Assembly (NCBI GenBank): GCA_025362735.1
Contig: JANYFL010000043.1
Coordinates: 41,144 to 105,143 of the forward strand
Direction: 5' to 3'
DNA from: Betaproteobacteria bacterium
GTDB lineage: Bacteria; Pseudomonadota; Gammaproteobacteria; Burkholderiales; Burkholderiaceae_D
DNA: 64,000 nucleotides
The position numbers and the translations under genes were made by a program. Every line of letters begins with the position of its first letter. Position 1 is the first letter of the stretch. Positions 29,752-42,157 of the stretch are shown piece by piece. The notes below the pieces were generated by a model. That model searched no databases. It saw only the letters and a program-made list of their open reading frames with translations, and was not told where the DNA came from.

Positions 29752-30906
29752 ATGAAGATGCTCGATCAAAAGTCAGGTCAAAAAATGAGAATTGCAAGCG
29801 CCGCAAAGTCAGGTACAAAAGTACAACTTCTTCGGAAAAATTCTAGCACAGGCCTCCGGCTGATAATGCTGGGAATTCCAGCTTTGATATTGGGCTTTGC
29901 CTTGCTGACCCAAGCGCAGGCTCAGGAGACGGCCACGTCCAGTACCCAGTATGTTGGCAACAATGTTTTTGTTCCCAATGCGCCCGACCGTTATACCGTG
30001 GTCAAAGGTGACACGCTGTGGGATATTTCGGGCCGTTTCCTGCAAAAACCCTGGCGCTGGCCGGAAATCTGGCAGATGAACAAGGATCAGATTCGCAATC
30101 CGCACTGGATTTATCCGGGCCAGGTCATCATTCTCGACAAGGCCACCGGCACGATGCGTCTGTCGGACGATACCGTCAAGCTGATGCCGCAGATTCGCAT
30201 CGGCAACGAACGCGATGCCATCACCAGCATTCCTCAGGATGTGATTGAACCCTTCCTGACTCAGCCGATCATTGTTGAAAATGCGGACATGCTCGATGCG
30301 CCACGTATTGTCGGTGCGAAAGAGCGCGTGATTCTCGGGCGGGATGACATTACTTATGTTGGCGGCATCACCGATCCTTCAGTGACCAGCTATCAGATTT
30401 TCCGTCCGGCCAAACCCCTGCGGGATCCCGATACCAACAAGGTCATCGCCTATCAGGCTGATTATCTGGGAACCGCTGAAGTCATTGCCAAGGGCGATCC
30501 CACGACGATCCGCATTACCGCTTCTCCCCAGGAAATTGGGGTTGGCGCTCGTTTGGTGCCTGCCGTCAAAGTTGGGCTGATTAATTATGTGCCGCATCCA
30601 CCAGAGAAGCTGATTAGCGGCCGCATTATTTCGGTCTACGATGGTGTGGCCTACGCAGGCAAGAATATGGTGGTGGTATTGAATCGCGGTAAAGCCGATG
30701 GTCTTGAAGTTGGCCATGTGCTGGCGACCCAAGTCCATGGACGCACCATCACCGACAAGACCAACGGTTCCAGCCAAACCATCAAGCTGCCCGATGAACG
30801 CAGCGGTCTGATGTTCGTCTTCCGCGTGTTCAACAATGTTTCCTACGCCCTGATCACGAGCAGCACTGAGCCCATCGTCGTGGGCGACGTCTTCACCCAA
30901 CCTTGA
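29752..30906 (+). CDS. Exported LysM-domain protein
   Basis: A 384-aa protein with a long N-terminal region and signal/TM segment (~residues 36-58, [20 protein letters not shown]). A LysM domain follows at ~80-130 ([17 protein letters not shown] ... [11 protein letters not shown]), then a ~250-residue C-terminal domain of unknown fold. The LysM module should bind peptidoglycan. It sits just before dprA, as in many Burkholderiales; the proximity may only reflect conserved order. Confidence 0.88.
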   Translation: MKMLDQKSGQKMRIASAAKSGTKVQLLRKNSSTGLRLIMLGIPALILGFALLTQAQAQETATSSTQYVGNNVFVPNAPDRYTVVKGDTLWDISGRFLQKPWRWPEIWQMNKDQIRNPHWIYPGQVIILDKATGTMRLSDDTVKLMPQIRIGNERDAITSIPQDVIEPFLTQPIIVENADMLDAPRIVGAKERVILGRDDITYVGGITDPSVTSYQIFRPAKPLRDPDTNKVIAYQADYLGTAEVIAKGDPTTIRITASPQEIGVGARLVPAVKVGLINYVPHPPEKLISGRIISVYDGVAYAGKNMVVVLNRGKADGLEVGHVLATQVHGRTITDKTNGSSQTIKLPDERSGLMFVFRVFNNVSYALITSSTEPIVVGDVFTQP

Positions 30907-30916
30907 TCTGGTTGGG

Positions 30917-32023
30917 TTGTGCTTGGACGCGGATGAAGTCAGCGCCTGGTTGCGCTTAACCCAGGCTGAAGGTGTCGGCCCCGCAGCGGGCCGACAATTG
31001 CTGGGTGCGTTTGGCCTTCCTCAACAAATTTTTGGGGCTAGTTTCGGTCAGCTGAGCCGTATTGTTTCTGAGCGCGCCGCCAAGTCCCTCGGCACTTCTC
31101 CTGATGAAAAGCTGCAGGCGCTGATCGCCAGTACGGTCGATTGGGCCAGCACTCCCGGTAATTACTTTCTGACGTTGGCCGATCCACGCTATCCCAAGCA
31201 CTTGCTAGACATTACGGATCCGCCCTTGGTGTTATATGTCAAAGGCCGGATTGATCTGCTCGAAACACCTGCCATTGCCATCGTCGGTAGCCGCAATGCG
31301 ACGGCCCAGGGTGTCGCCAATGCTGAACGTTTTGCCGAAGCACTGGCGCAGGCGGGCTGGATGGTTGTGAGCGGACTCGCGCTCGGCATTGATGCGGCCG
31401 CCCACGAAGGCGCGCTCAAGGCGGGTTCCACCTTGGCAGTCATTGGCACCGGTGCTGATATTGTTTATCCGGCGCGTAACCGCAATCTCGCCCATCGCAT
31501 TGCCGATAATGGCGTGCTGCTCAGTGAGTTTCCTTTGGGCACTGCTGCGATTGCCCACAATTTTCCGCGTCGCAATCGCATCATTTCCGGGCTCTCGCGC
31601 GGTGTGCTGGTGGTGGAAGCTGCCGCGCAATCGGGTTCCCTGATCACCGCCCGGCTTGCTGGCGAACAGGGGCGCGAGGTATTCGCCATTCCCGGCTCGA
31701 TTCATTCGCCCTTATCCAAGGGTTGTCACCGCTTGATCAAGGATGGCGCCAAGCTGGTCGAGTCGGCGCAAGATGTTTTGGAGGAATTGGGCGAGCTCGT
31801 TGGTACGACGGCTGGTACGGTTCCTGCTGCGTCTGATGATGTCGCCGCTCCAGTGGAGCACCTGTTATTGACTGCGATGGGATATGACCCGGTATTGCCG
31901 GATGAATTGGCCTTAAGAGCAGAATGGTCACTCGCAGATGTAACGACAGAATTGCTTGAATTGGAACTAAATGGCTTGGTCTCACGTATGCCGGGAGGGC
32001 GCTATCAGCGTTTGTTGAAATAG
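30917..32023 (+). CDS. dprA: DNA processing protein DprA
   Basis: DprA (368 aa) loads RecA onto incoming single-stranded DNA in transformation. It has an N-terminal helical domain (AEGVGPAAGRQLLGAFG), the Rossmann-like core with VGSRNATAQGVANAE, SGLALGIDAAAHEGAL, then FPRRNRIISGLSRGVLVVEAA, and a C-terminal winged-helix-like domain (~310-368). The start is uncertain: only TTG codons (30917, 30923) precede the conserved region, 10 bp after the LysM gene stop. comM, another transformation gene, is broken at 58 kb. Confidence 0.93.
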   Translation: MCLDADEVSAWLRLTQAEGVGPAAGRQLLGAFGLPQQIFGASFGQLSRIVSERAAKSLGTSPDEKLQALIASTVDWASTPGNYFLTLADPRYPKHLLDITDPPLVLYVKGRIDLLETPAIAIVGSRNATAQGVANAERFAEALAQAGWMVVSGLALGIDAAAHEGALKAGSTLAVIGTGADIVYPARNRNLAHRIADNGVLLSEFPLGTAAIAHNFPRRNRIISGLSRGVLVVEAAAQSGSLITARLAGEQGREVFAIPGSIHSPLSKGCHRLIKDGAKLVESAQDVLEELGELVGTTAGTVPAASDDVAAPVEHLLLTAMGYDPVLPDELALRAEWSLADVTTELLELELNGLVSRMPGGRYQRLLK

Positions 32024-32113
32024 CAACATTTCAGAGCAGACTTGAGCGAAACGGCAAGGCAAGATAAAGTAGGGCCAAGAGTAGAGTAGATAGACAGAGG
32101 ATCGGGGGAATTT

Positions 32114-32572
32114 ATGTTTGACGTACTCGTGTACCTCTATGAAAACTATTACCGGCCAGACGCCTGTCCTGACACGGACACGCTGGCCCGGAAACTCACC
32201 GCCGCCGGTTTTGAGGGCGAAGAGATCAGCGATGCACTGTCCTGGCTGAATGGCCTGGCGGAAGTGACCCAGACCACCATACCCGTTGCGTACAGCAACA
32301 ACACCTCGTTTCGGGTTTATGCCGATGTGGAATATGAGCGCTTGGGCGCCGAGTCGATCGGCTTTCTGAGTTTTCTCGATTCGGCCGGCGTGTTGAATCC
32401 CTTGCTGCGCGAAATTGTCATTGAGCGGGCACTCGCTACCGATGAAACCCCTGTACAGCCTGACAAACTCAAGATCATTGTGTTGATGGTCTTGTGGAGC
32501 CAGGGTGAAGAGCCGGATTCCCTGATTCTGGACGAGCTGCTCGAAGACGGCGAACCACGGCAGCTGCATTAA
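32114..32572 (+). CDS. smg: Smg family protein (DUF494)
   Basis: A 152-aa Smg homologue beginning [13 protein letters not shown], with the conserved acidic helical body and the [12 protein letters not shown] block. In proteobacteria smg follows dprA, as here. The function is not established. Confidence 0.9.
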   Translation: MFDVLVYLYENYYRPDACPDTDTLARKLTAAGFEGEEISDALSWLNGLAEVTQTTIPVAYSNNTSFRVYADVEYERLGAESIGFLSFLDSAGVLNPLLREIVIERALATDETPVQPDKLKIIVLMVLWSQGEEPDSLILDELLEDGEPRQLH

Positions 32573-32591
32573 GCGTCGACAAACGACCTTC

Positions 32592-32705
32592 TTGCCCCTT
32601 CGATGTGTCGCTACGCGACTACTCAGGCCGAACGGTTCTTTGGTTTTTTGCGTACCACCCATCCGTTCGGCCTGAGTAGCCCGAAAGGGCGTATCGAAGG
32701 GGCAA
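32592..32705. repeat. Intergenic palindromic repeat, family A, copy 2
   Basis: A near-complete inverted pair. The left arm 32592-32635 runs TTGCCCCTTCGAT...TACTCAGGCCGAACGG and the right arm 32663-32705 is its inverse. The spacer is about 27 bp. It lies between smg and the topoisomerase gene. Confidence 0.85.
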
Positions 32706-32902
32706 TCTCGAAGATAAATAAGGTCGGTTTTTACCTGAATTTGCAGCTTTTTTGGGTTCCAAACAACCGGTCGGTAATTCCTTCTTGCTTGCGCACTGCA
32801 AAAACTTGTGCGTATCATGCGTCCCCATATTCGCCGCAGTCATAAGAACTGAACACCGGAAGGCCGGTGCGGCGCCTCTACCGCCTGATTGAAAACGACA
32901 AC

Positions 32903-35545
32903 GTGAAGTCACTCATCATTGCCGAAAAACCCTCCGTGGCAGCGGATATTGCGCGTGCCATCGGTGGCTTTACCAAACACGACGATTATTTCGAGTCGGA
33001 CGAATATGTCCTGTCATCGGCCATCGGCCATCTGGTTGAAATCGCCGCGCCGGAAGAATATGACGTCAAGCGCGGCAAGTGGAGTTTTGCCAATCTGCCG
33101 GTGATACCGCCGCACTTTGATCTCAGGCCCATCGAAAAAACCGAATCACGTCTGAAGCTGCTGACCAAGCTGATCAAGCGCAAGGACGTGACCAAACTGG
33201 TCAATGCCTGTGACGCGGGACGTGAGGGGGAACTGATTTTTCGCCTGATTGCACAACACGCCAAGGCGAAGCAACCCATCAAGCGTTTGTGGCTGCAGTC
33301 GATGACACAAGGTGCAATTCGCGACGGCTTTGCGGCCTTGCGTACCGATGAACAGATGCTGCCGCTGGCCGATGCGGCGCGCTGCCGCTCCGAAGCCGAC
33401 TGGCTGGTCGGTATCAACGGTACACGCGCGATGACGGCGTTCAACAGCAAGGGCGGCGGGTTTTTCCTGACCACAGTGGGCCGCGTGCAGACGCCAACGC
33501 TGTCCATCGTGGTCGAGCGCGAAGAAAAAATCAAACGCCATGTGCCGCGTGATTACTGGGAAGTGAAAGCCGAGTTTGTTGCGGCAGCAGGCCTGTATGA
33601 AGGCCGCTGGTTTGATCCCAAGTTCAAGCGCACGGACGAAGATCCCGATCAACGCGACTCGCGTCTGTGGGGCAAGCCAGCGGCTGATTCGATTGTTGCG
33701 GCTTGCCGTGGCAAGCCCGGCACAGTCACGGAAGAATCCAAGCCTTCGACTTCGATGGCGCCGCCGCTGTTTGACTTGACCAGTTTGCAACGCGAGGCCA
33801 ATGGCCGCTTCGGTTTCTCGGCCAAGAACACGCTCGGTCTGGCGCAGGCGCTGTATGAAAAGCACAAGGTGTTGACCTATCCACGGACCGACTCACGTCA
33901 TTTGCCTGAGGACTACATCAGCACCGTGATGGAAACGGTCGAGATGTTGAAGGACTCGAACAATTACGCGACTGCTGCGGCATTGATCAAGAAGAACAAG
34001 TGGGTCAAACCAAACAAACGCATTTTCGACAACAGCAAGATTTCCGATCACTTCGCCATCATCCCGACGCTGCAGGCGCCGAAGAATCTGTCCGAGCCGG
34101 AGTTCAAGTTGTACGACCTGGTCGTGCGGCGTTTTCTCGCGGTGTTCTTTCCTGCCGCCGAGTATCTCGTCACAACGCGTATCACCGAAGTATCCGGGCA
34201 TCAGTTCAAGACCGAAGGCAAGGTACTGGTTCAACCCGGCTGGCTGCAGGTTTATGGCAAGGAAATTCAGGGTGAAGATGCCAATCTGGTGCCGGTGGCG
34301 CCAGGTGAAAAACCGCTGACCGAAAACATCGAAGCCGTCGGCCTCGTTACCAAGCCGCCTGCGCGCTACACGGAAGCTACGCTGCTGTCGGCCATGGAAG
34401 GCGCAGGCAAGCTGGTAGAAGATGATGACCTGCGCGAAGCGATGGCGGGCAAAGGTTTGGGCACACCGGCTACACGCGCTGCAACCATTGAGGGTCTGCT
34501 TAACGAAAAGTACATGATCCGCGAAGGTCGGGAATTAATTCCCACGGCCAAGGCTTTCCAGTTGATGACCCTGCTGCGCGGTCTCGATGTGGAAGAACTT
34601 ACCGCGCCTGAGCTGACCGGCGAATGGGAGCACAAACTGGCGTTGATGGAAAAGGGCAAGATGTCGCGTGACGAGTTCATGCGCGAGATTGCGCGTATGA
34701 CCCAGATTATCGTCAAGCGCGCCAAGGAATATGACAACGACACGATTCCTGGCGACTACACCACGCTCAAAACACCCTGCCCTCATTGCGGCGGCACGGT
34801 CAAAGAGAACTACCGGCGCTTCGCTTGCGTTGGAAAAGAAACCGCCGCGGATAGCGGTTGCGGATTTTCAATCAGCAAAATTCCCGGCAGCCGCCAGTTC
34901 GAGATTCCTGAAGTGGAAGAGCTGCTGACCAAACGCGAGATTGGTCCGCTACAAGGCTTTCGCAGCAAGATGGGTAGGCCCTTCGCGGCCATACTCAAGA
35001 TCGTCAAGGACGAAGAAAACAAGAACCTCAAACTCGAATTCGACTTCGGCCAGAATCAGGACGACGAGAACAGCGAGCCGGTTGATTTCACCGGTCAGGA
35101 AATGCTCGGCGCCTGCCCCAAGTGTGGCGGCGCAGTCTATGAATTAGGACTGAGCTACGTCTGCGAAAACAGCGTCAACCCGCCCAAGACCTGCGACTTC
35201 CGCAGCGGCAAGATCATCCTGCAACAGGAAGTCGCGCGCGAGCAGATGGTCAAGCTCTTGTCCGAAGGCAAGACCGACCTGCTCCCCGGCTTCAAGTCTT
35301 CCCGCACCAACCGCTTCTTCAAAGCCTATCTGGTCAAAGGCGAAGGCGGCAAGGTGAGCTTTGAGTTTGAGGCGAGGAAGCCTGCTGCTGAGAAGAGTGC
35401 GGCGGCGAAGAAGGTTGCCAAGACTGCGGGTAAGGCTAAGGATGTAGAGGTGAAAGAAGTTGAGGTGACGCCGGTTGTTGCGACTAAGAAAGCCGTGGCG
35501 AAGAAGGCCGCTGCGAAGAAAGTAGTGAGCAAGACCAAGACCTAA
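32903..35545 (+). CDS. topB: DNA topoisomerase III (type IA) with zinc-finger and Lys/Ala-rich tail
   Basis: An 880-aa type IA topoisomerase. TOPRIM motifs: IIAEKPSVAADIARA at the start and CDAGREGELIFR. The catalytic Tyr is in LTYPRTDSRHLP. Two C4-type zinc fingers follow (CPHCGG ... CGFSISK and CPKCGG ... CDFRSGK), then a low-complexity basic tail (KKAVAKKAAAKKVVSK). The frame opens at GTG 32867, but GTG 32903 gives the normal MKSLIIAEKPSVA start. The order dprA-smg-topoisomerase is conserved in Burkholderiales. Confidence 0.9.
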   Translation: MKSLIIAEKPSVAADIARAIGGFTKHDDYFESDEYVLSSAIGHLVEIAAPEEYDVKRGKWSFANLPVIPPHFDLRPIEKTESRLKLLTKLIKRKDVTKLVNACDAGREGELIFRLIAQHAKAKQPIKRLWLQSMTQGAIRDGFAALRTDEQMLPLADAARCRSEADWLVGINGTRAMTAFNSKGGGFFLTTVGRVQTPTLSIVVEREEKIKRHVPRDYWEVKAEFVAAAGLYEGRWFDPKFKRTDEDPDQRDSRLWGKPAADSIVAACRGKPGTVTEESKPSTSMAPPLFDLTSLQREANGRFGFSAKNTLGLAQALYEKHKVLTYPRTDSRHLPEDYISTVMETVEMLKDSNNYATAAALIKKNKWVKPNKRIFDNSKISDHFAIIPTLQAPKNLSEPEFKLYDLVVRRFLAVFFPAAEYLVTTRITEVSGHQFKTEGKVLVQPGWLQVYGKEIQGEDANLVPVAPGEKPLTENIEAVGLVTKPPARYTEATLLSAMEGAGKLVEDDDLREAMAGKGLGTPATRAATIEGLLNEKYMIREGRELIPTAKAFQLMTLLRGLDVEELTAPELTGEWEHKLALMEKGKMSRDEFMREIARMTQIIVKRAKEYDNDTIPGDYTTLKTPCPHCGGTVKENYRRFACVGKETAADSGCGFSISKIPGSRQFEIPEVEELLTKREIGPLQGFRSKMGRPFAAILKIVKDEENKNLKLEFDFGQNQDDENSEPVDFTGQEMLGACPKCGGAVYELGLSYVCENSVNPPKTCDFRSGKIILQQEVAREQMVKLLSEGKTDLLPGFKSSRTNRFFKAYLVKGEGGKVSFEFEARKPAAEKSAAAKKVAKTAGKAKDVEVKEVEVTPVVATKKAVAKKAAAKKVVSKTKT

Positions 35546-35561
35546 TTAAGTTAGGCTGATT

Positions 35562-36059
35562 ATGAGTTCCCATTTGATCTGCCAACAATGTGGCAATGTC
35601 CACTCAATCGACGAGATGGAGCTGTCGTTCCGTCGCCCAGATGCCGCAGCGGTTCTTTCTCAGCAAGAACGCGAGAATAGTATCCAAGAGAGTAACGATT
35701 TATGCGTGATTGATGGCGAGCGATTTTTCATTCGAGCAGTGTTACCACTTCCTGTCGAAGCGAGAGAACGCGTATACAAAATAGGTTTATGGATTGAGGT
35801 CAATCAGCCCGCGTTCGAACGCATATATGAACTTTGGGATGAGACCAAACAGGACGAAGAAGAGCCGTTTCAGTGCTATGTCGCGAACAGCATTCCTACG
35901 TTGCCAGAAACTACGGGCTTATCCGCTGAAGTACGGCTTACTGGCCCAGGCTTGCGGCCACAGATTTTCATTCAACAAGTTGAGCATCCACTCTACAACG
36001 AGCAGTGCTTGGGCATTACCGCTCACCGTGCGCATGAATACAGCTTGCTGTTTGCGTAG
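35562..36059 (+). CDS. DUF2199 domain protein
   Basis: A 165-aa cytosolic protein. An N-terminal CQQCGNVH zinc-ribbon-like pair is followed by the DUF2199 blocks: DLCVIDGERFFIRAVLPLPV, LWIEVNQ and HPLYNEQCLGITAHRAHE. Its function is unknown. It begins 17 bp after the topoisomerase gene in the same direction. Confidence 0.82.
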   Translation: MSSHLICQQCGNVHSIDEMELSFRRPDAAAVLSQQERENSIQESNDLCVIDGERFFIRAVLPLPVEARERVYKIGLWIEVNQPAFERIYELWDETKQDEEEPFQCYVANSIPTLPETTGLSAEVRLTGPGLRPQIFIQQVEHPLYNEQCLGITAHRAHEYSLLFA

Positions 36060-36162
36060 CAAGCGTAAGGTGGACAAAGGCTGTCAAGCCGTGCCCACGC
36101 TGAACCGACCTGAGTGATCGTGGGCACGCTGCGCTTTGCCCACCCTACTCGATGGAAACAAA

Positions 36163-36444
36163 ATGGAACGCGTCCTCATCATTCACGCCGTCAAAGACTA
36201 TCCTGCATGGAAGAAAGTTTTTGATGATGCGGCATCCATACGCAAAGCGGCAGGTGAGCAAAGCTATCAGGTGCTGAAATACGAGAACGATGCCAACAAG
36301 ATTGTTCACTTCTCTAAGTGGGCATCGATTGCGCAAGCCAGGGCTTTTTTTGAATCACCGAAGCTGGTAGAGATTCGTAAACAGGCGGGCGTTGAGGCGC
36401 CGGAGTTTATTTATCTACATCAACTTGAAGCGGGTGTGCTTTAG
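36163..36444 (+). CDS. Small ferredoxin-like (ABM/dimeric alpha-beta barrel) protein
   Basis: A 93-aa protein with the alternating pattern of antibiotic-biosynthesis-monooxygenase-like folds: ERVLIIHAVKDYPAWKKVFDD, YQVLKYENDANKIVHFSKW and FFESPKLVEIRKQAGV. Such proteins are usually dimers and often degrade or cyclise small molecules; no activity can be read here. The start at 36163 has GGAAA upstream. Its stop codon touches the family D repeat. Confidence 0.7.
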   Translation: MERVLIIHAVKDYPAWKKVFDDAASIRKAAGEQSYQVLKYENDANKIVHFSKWASIAQARAFFESPKLVEIRKQAGVEAPEFIYLHQLEAGVL

Positions 36445-36586
36445 CAGGGTGTTGAAAAACTACTGTGCGGCTGGAATGCGGCGTTGGGCAGTGCTCGAAA
36501 TCCTCGTGTATACCCACGTACACTCCGGTTTCTGCGCGCTGTCCGCCTTGCCTTCCAGCCGCTCGCTACGTTTTTCAACACCCTGC
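36444..36586. repeat. 143-bp intergenic inverted repeat (family D)
   Basis: Terminal arms GCAGGGTGTTGAAAAA (36444-36459) and TTTTTCAACACCCTGC (36571-36586) are perfect. Inner arms (CGGCTGGAA/TTCCAGCCG) and a central GTGTA/TACAC hairpin make the whole element a long imperfect palindrome. MITE-like. Confidence 0.85.
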
Positions 36587-36639
36587 TAGAGCACTGAACC
36601 GGTAATCGGGTGTGTTGCTCAACAAACCGTTACCCTGAT

Positions 36640-36742
36640 TGTCATCCTTGAGCGCATGCGAAGGATCTCAGTTGTTGGCGTAGCAAGGGCTGTTCCGCAG
36701 TCATGATCCACCTGAGATTCTTCGCGTGCGCTCAGAATGACA
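36640..36742. repeat. Intergenic palindromic repeat, family B, copy 3
   Basis: A degenerate copy: arms TGTCATCCTTGAGCGCATGC and the inverse of TGTCATTCTGAGCGCACGCG, with a longer spacer (~40 bp) than the other copies. Confidence 0.8.
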
Positions 36743-36819
36743 AAATGGGCACCGACATTTCGGACATTGCAGCGGACTCTTGAATTGACAGCAGTTGATA
36801 TTTACCGCATTTAAAGCCG

Positions 36820-36869
36820 CCCTCACCCTAACCCTCTCCCCGATCACGGGGAGAGGGCTGGGGTGAGGG
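36820..36869. repeat. CCCTCACCC-type palindromic repeat (family E)
   Basis: 23-bp arms: CCCTCACCCTAACCCTCTCC plus CCG, then ATCA, then the near-perfect inverse. It is 34 bp past the tetR stop codon, so it may also act as a hairpin at the 3' end of that transcript. Confidence 0.85.
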
Positions 36870-36902
36870 AAAAGTTTTTTGTCATTCAAGATGTAAACGT
36901 CA

Positions 36903-37523
36903 CTAATCGGCCCTGCGTGTTGCAATATGCGATGCGATTAGTTTTTTTGCTTGCTTGCGCACCAGCTTGCCATCGGTATCGACCAACCATAGACGCGCAA
37001 GGCCCCAGAGAAAAAGTTGAGTATCCGTCGCAAGCGTTTCGGGTTTGAGGCCGGGGCGCAGTTCGCCATTGCGCGCGGCTTCGCGATAGACCACGGCCAG
37101 ATTCTTGGTCATGCTTTCGTAGCAATTGCGCATCTCGGCCAGCTCGTGTGCGATCTCATCCACATATTCACATTTGAAATTCATGATTTCAAAAGTCGTG
37201 CGCGCTTCTTCGGTGCCTGTGACCGATTCGAGCATGGTATTCATGAGTTTTTCAATACGAGCCAATGGCGCTAACTGTTTTTGCTGGAGCAGCTCAAACT
37301 CCACACGCTCGAGCATGGGCAGGCTGACCTGATCGCGCATGGCATAGAACAATTCGTATTTGTTGGTGAAGTGCCAGTAGATGGCGCCGCGCGTGACGCC
37401 TGCGGCAGCGGCAATATGTTCCAGGGTTGTACGTGTGACGCCGCGCGTATGGAATTCATTGCGAGCTGCGGCGATGATCGCCATGCGCGTTTGCTCTGCC
37501 TCTTCTTTCGTGCGTCGTACCAT
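36903..37523 (-). CDS. TetR-family repressor of the RND operon (AcrR/TtgR type)
   Basis: A 206-aa TetR regulator. The N-terminal HTH is TRTTLEHIAAAAGVTRGAIYWHF (residues ~30-52), the AcrR/MtrR/TtgR signature. The C-terminal ligand domain includes MNFKCEYVDEIAHELAEM. It diverges from an RND efflux operon, and the 146-bp gap contains an AcrR-like operator over the pump promoter. It is expected to repress the pump until drug binds. Confidence 0.93.
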   Translation of the reverse strand: MVRRTKEEAEQTRMAIIAAARNEFHTRGVTRTTLEHIAAAAGVTRGAIYWHFTNKYELFYAMRDQVSLPMLERVEFELLQQKQLAPLARIEKLMNTMLESVTGTEEARTTFEIMNFKCEYVDEIAHELAEMRNCYESMTKNLAVVYREAARNGELRPGLKPETLATDTQLFLWGLARLWLVDTDGKLVRKQAKKLIASHIATRRAD

Positions 37524-37537
37524 TAATTAGAATCTCC

Positions 37538-37553
37538 TGACACAATCGTGTCA
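37538..37553. promoter_or_regulatory. Palindrome near the tetR start
   Basis: TGACAC-AATC-GTGTCA, a perfect 6-bp inverted repeat 14 bp upstream of the tetR ATG. A plausible autoregulatory operator. Confidence 0.45.
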
Positions 37554-37608
37554 CTTTCGTAATGTGAAAGGATAGCCCTCGAACTTGAAGGGGATTATTT
37601 ATTATTTA

Positions 37609-37636
37609 TTTACATACAGCCCTGATTGTATATAAT
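37609..37636 (+). promoter_or_regulatory. RND operon promoter with overlapping AcrR-type operator
   Basis: TTTACA (37609-37614), a 16-bp spacer and TATAAT (37631-37636) form a strong sigma-70 promoter. Overlapping it at 37611-37634 is TACATACA-N8-TGTATATA, nearly identical in its half-sites to the E. coli AcrR operator TACATACA-N8-TGTATGTA. Confidence 0.75.
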
Positions 37637-37669
37637 TACAGACTAATTTCCAACTCGAATAGTTCCCCC

Positions 37670-38872
37670 ATGACTACATTTCCGAACGTCCCCAGCCCTT
37701 CTATTGCCGTGCATCGGCGCGACAAGTTTCTGGTTCTTACGATGACTTTGTTGGCGACGCTGACATTGACGGCTTGCGGTAAAGGTGGGCAAGCAGAAGG
37801 GCCGGGCATGATGGCCATGCCGGTCACGGTCGTTGAAATGCAACCGCAGAAAGTCCCGGTGATGGTCGAGGCGGTGGGTCAAACTCAGGGCTCCAAAGAA
37901 GTTGAAGTACGCCCGCGTGTTTCCGGCATTCTGATGAAGCGGCTCTATACCGAAGGTCAAACGGTCAAAGCGGGGACGACGTTGTTCCAGATTGACCGCG
38001 CGACCTACGACATTGCATTGATGCAGGCGCGAGCTTCACTGGCGCAGGCCAAAGCGAATTTTGAACAGGCGCAGCGTGAGGCTGCGCGTCTTAAGCCGCT
38101 GGTTGAGGAGCGCGCAATCAGTCAGAAAGATTATGACGATGCGACCTCTGCATTGAAAGCTAGCGAAGCGGCGCGCATGGCAGCTGAGGCGCAGGTCAAA
38201 GCGGCGGAACTGAATGTGGGCTACACCGCGGTCACAGCGCCTATCACCGGAGTGACTGGAAATGCCCCGCATTCTGAGGGCAGTCTGGTTGCGGCGGGCA
38301 CTGACTTGTTGACGACCATGAGTGTGACCGATCCGATCTGGGTGAGCTTTGCCTTTGCGGAATCCGATACGCGACGTTTGCGTGAAGCCGGGGGAAACAA
38401 GGCTGAGGTCAAGCTGGTGTTTTCCGACGGTACGGTTTATCCCGTCAGCGGCAAACTAAATTTTGCCGCATCAACGATTGATCCAAAGATTGGCACCGTG
38501 CAATTGCGTGCGGAATTCAGTAATCCCAAGCTGGTTGTTTTGCCTGGGCAATTCGTGCGTGTGCAGGTCCTGGCGGGCGAGCAACAGGCCTACCTGGTGC
38601 CGCAATCCGCCTTGTTCCAGGGCGATCAGGGCAAGGTTGTTTTTGTTGCGACGCCTGACAACAAGGTCGCGCCTCATCCCGTAGAAACAGCAGGGTGGTC
38701 CGGCAGCAACTGGGTCGTCACCAAGGGCCTGAATCCGGGCGATAAGTTGATTACGGATAACCTGATCAAGCTGCGGCCCGGCGCGCCTGTGGCACCGCAT
38801 CCACCTGGGCAAATGCCTGGGGCTCCGGGTGCACCGGCGCCTGAGGGTAAAGCCGAGAAGCCTAAGTCTTAA
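37670..38872 (+). CDS. RND efflux periplasmic adaptor (AcrA/MexA type)
   Basis: A 400-aa membrane fusion protein. The N-terminal lipobox LTAC (Cys ~residue 36) predicts lipid anchoring. The lipoyl halves (VEVRPRVSGILMKRLYTEGQTVKAG and GYTAVTAPITGVTGN) flank a coiled-coil hairpin (~95-175), followed by beta-barrel and membrane-proximal domains and a Pro/Gly-rich tail. It couples the inner-membrane pump to the outer-membrane channel. First gene of the operon. Confidence 0.94.
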   Translation: MTTFPNVPSPSIAVHRRDKFLVLTMTLLATLTLTACGKGGQAEGPGMMAMPVTVVEMQPQKVPVMVEAVGQTQGSKEVEVRPRVSGILMKRLYTEGQTVKAGTTLFQIDRATYDIALMQARASLAQAKANFEQAQREAARLKPLVEERAISQKDYDDATSALKASEAARMAAEAQVKAAELNVGYTAVTAPITGVTGNAPHSEGSLVAAGTDLLTTMSVTDPIWVSFAFAESDTRRLREAGGNKAEVKLVFSDGTVYPVSGKLNFAASTIDPKIGTVQLRAEFSNPKLVVLPGQFVRVQVLAGEQQAYLVPQSALFQGDQGKVVFVATPDNKVAPHPVETAGWSGSNWVVTKGLNPGDKLITDNLIKLRPGAPVAPHPPGQMPGAPGAPAPEGKAEKPKS

Positions 38873-38908
38873 GCTAGTCCTGTCTCAAGGGATTTTTATT
38901 TAGTGGGG

Positions 38909-38974
38909 ATTATTTTCCGATCATCCTTCGATACACCGCATTGCATGCGGCACTCAGGACGAACGGAAAATAAT
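38909..38974. repeat. Family A half-element in a hairpin between adaptor and pump genes
   Basis: Outer arms ATTATTTTCCG (38909-38919) and CGGAAAATAAT (38964-38974) are perfect inverse copies. Between them lies half of a family A repeat (CCTTCGATACAC..GCATTGCATGC..CTCAGGACGAACGG) with its own small hairpin. It sits in the 147-bp gap of the efflux operon. Confidence 0.7.
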
Positions 38975-39019
38975 TGAGCGGCTCGCAAGCCGTGTCGTAC
39001 AAAAACCGGAAGCTTATTT

Positions 39020-42153
<3,134 letters not shown>

Positions 42154-42157
<4 letters not shown>

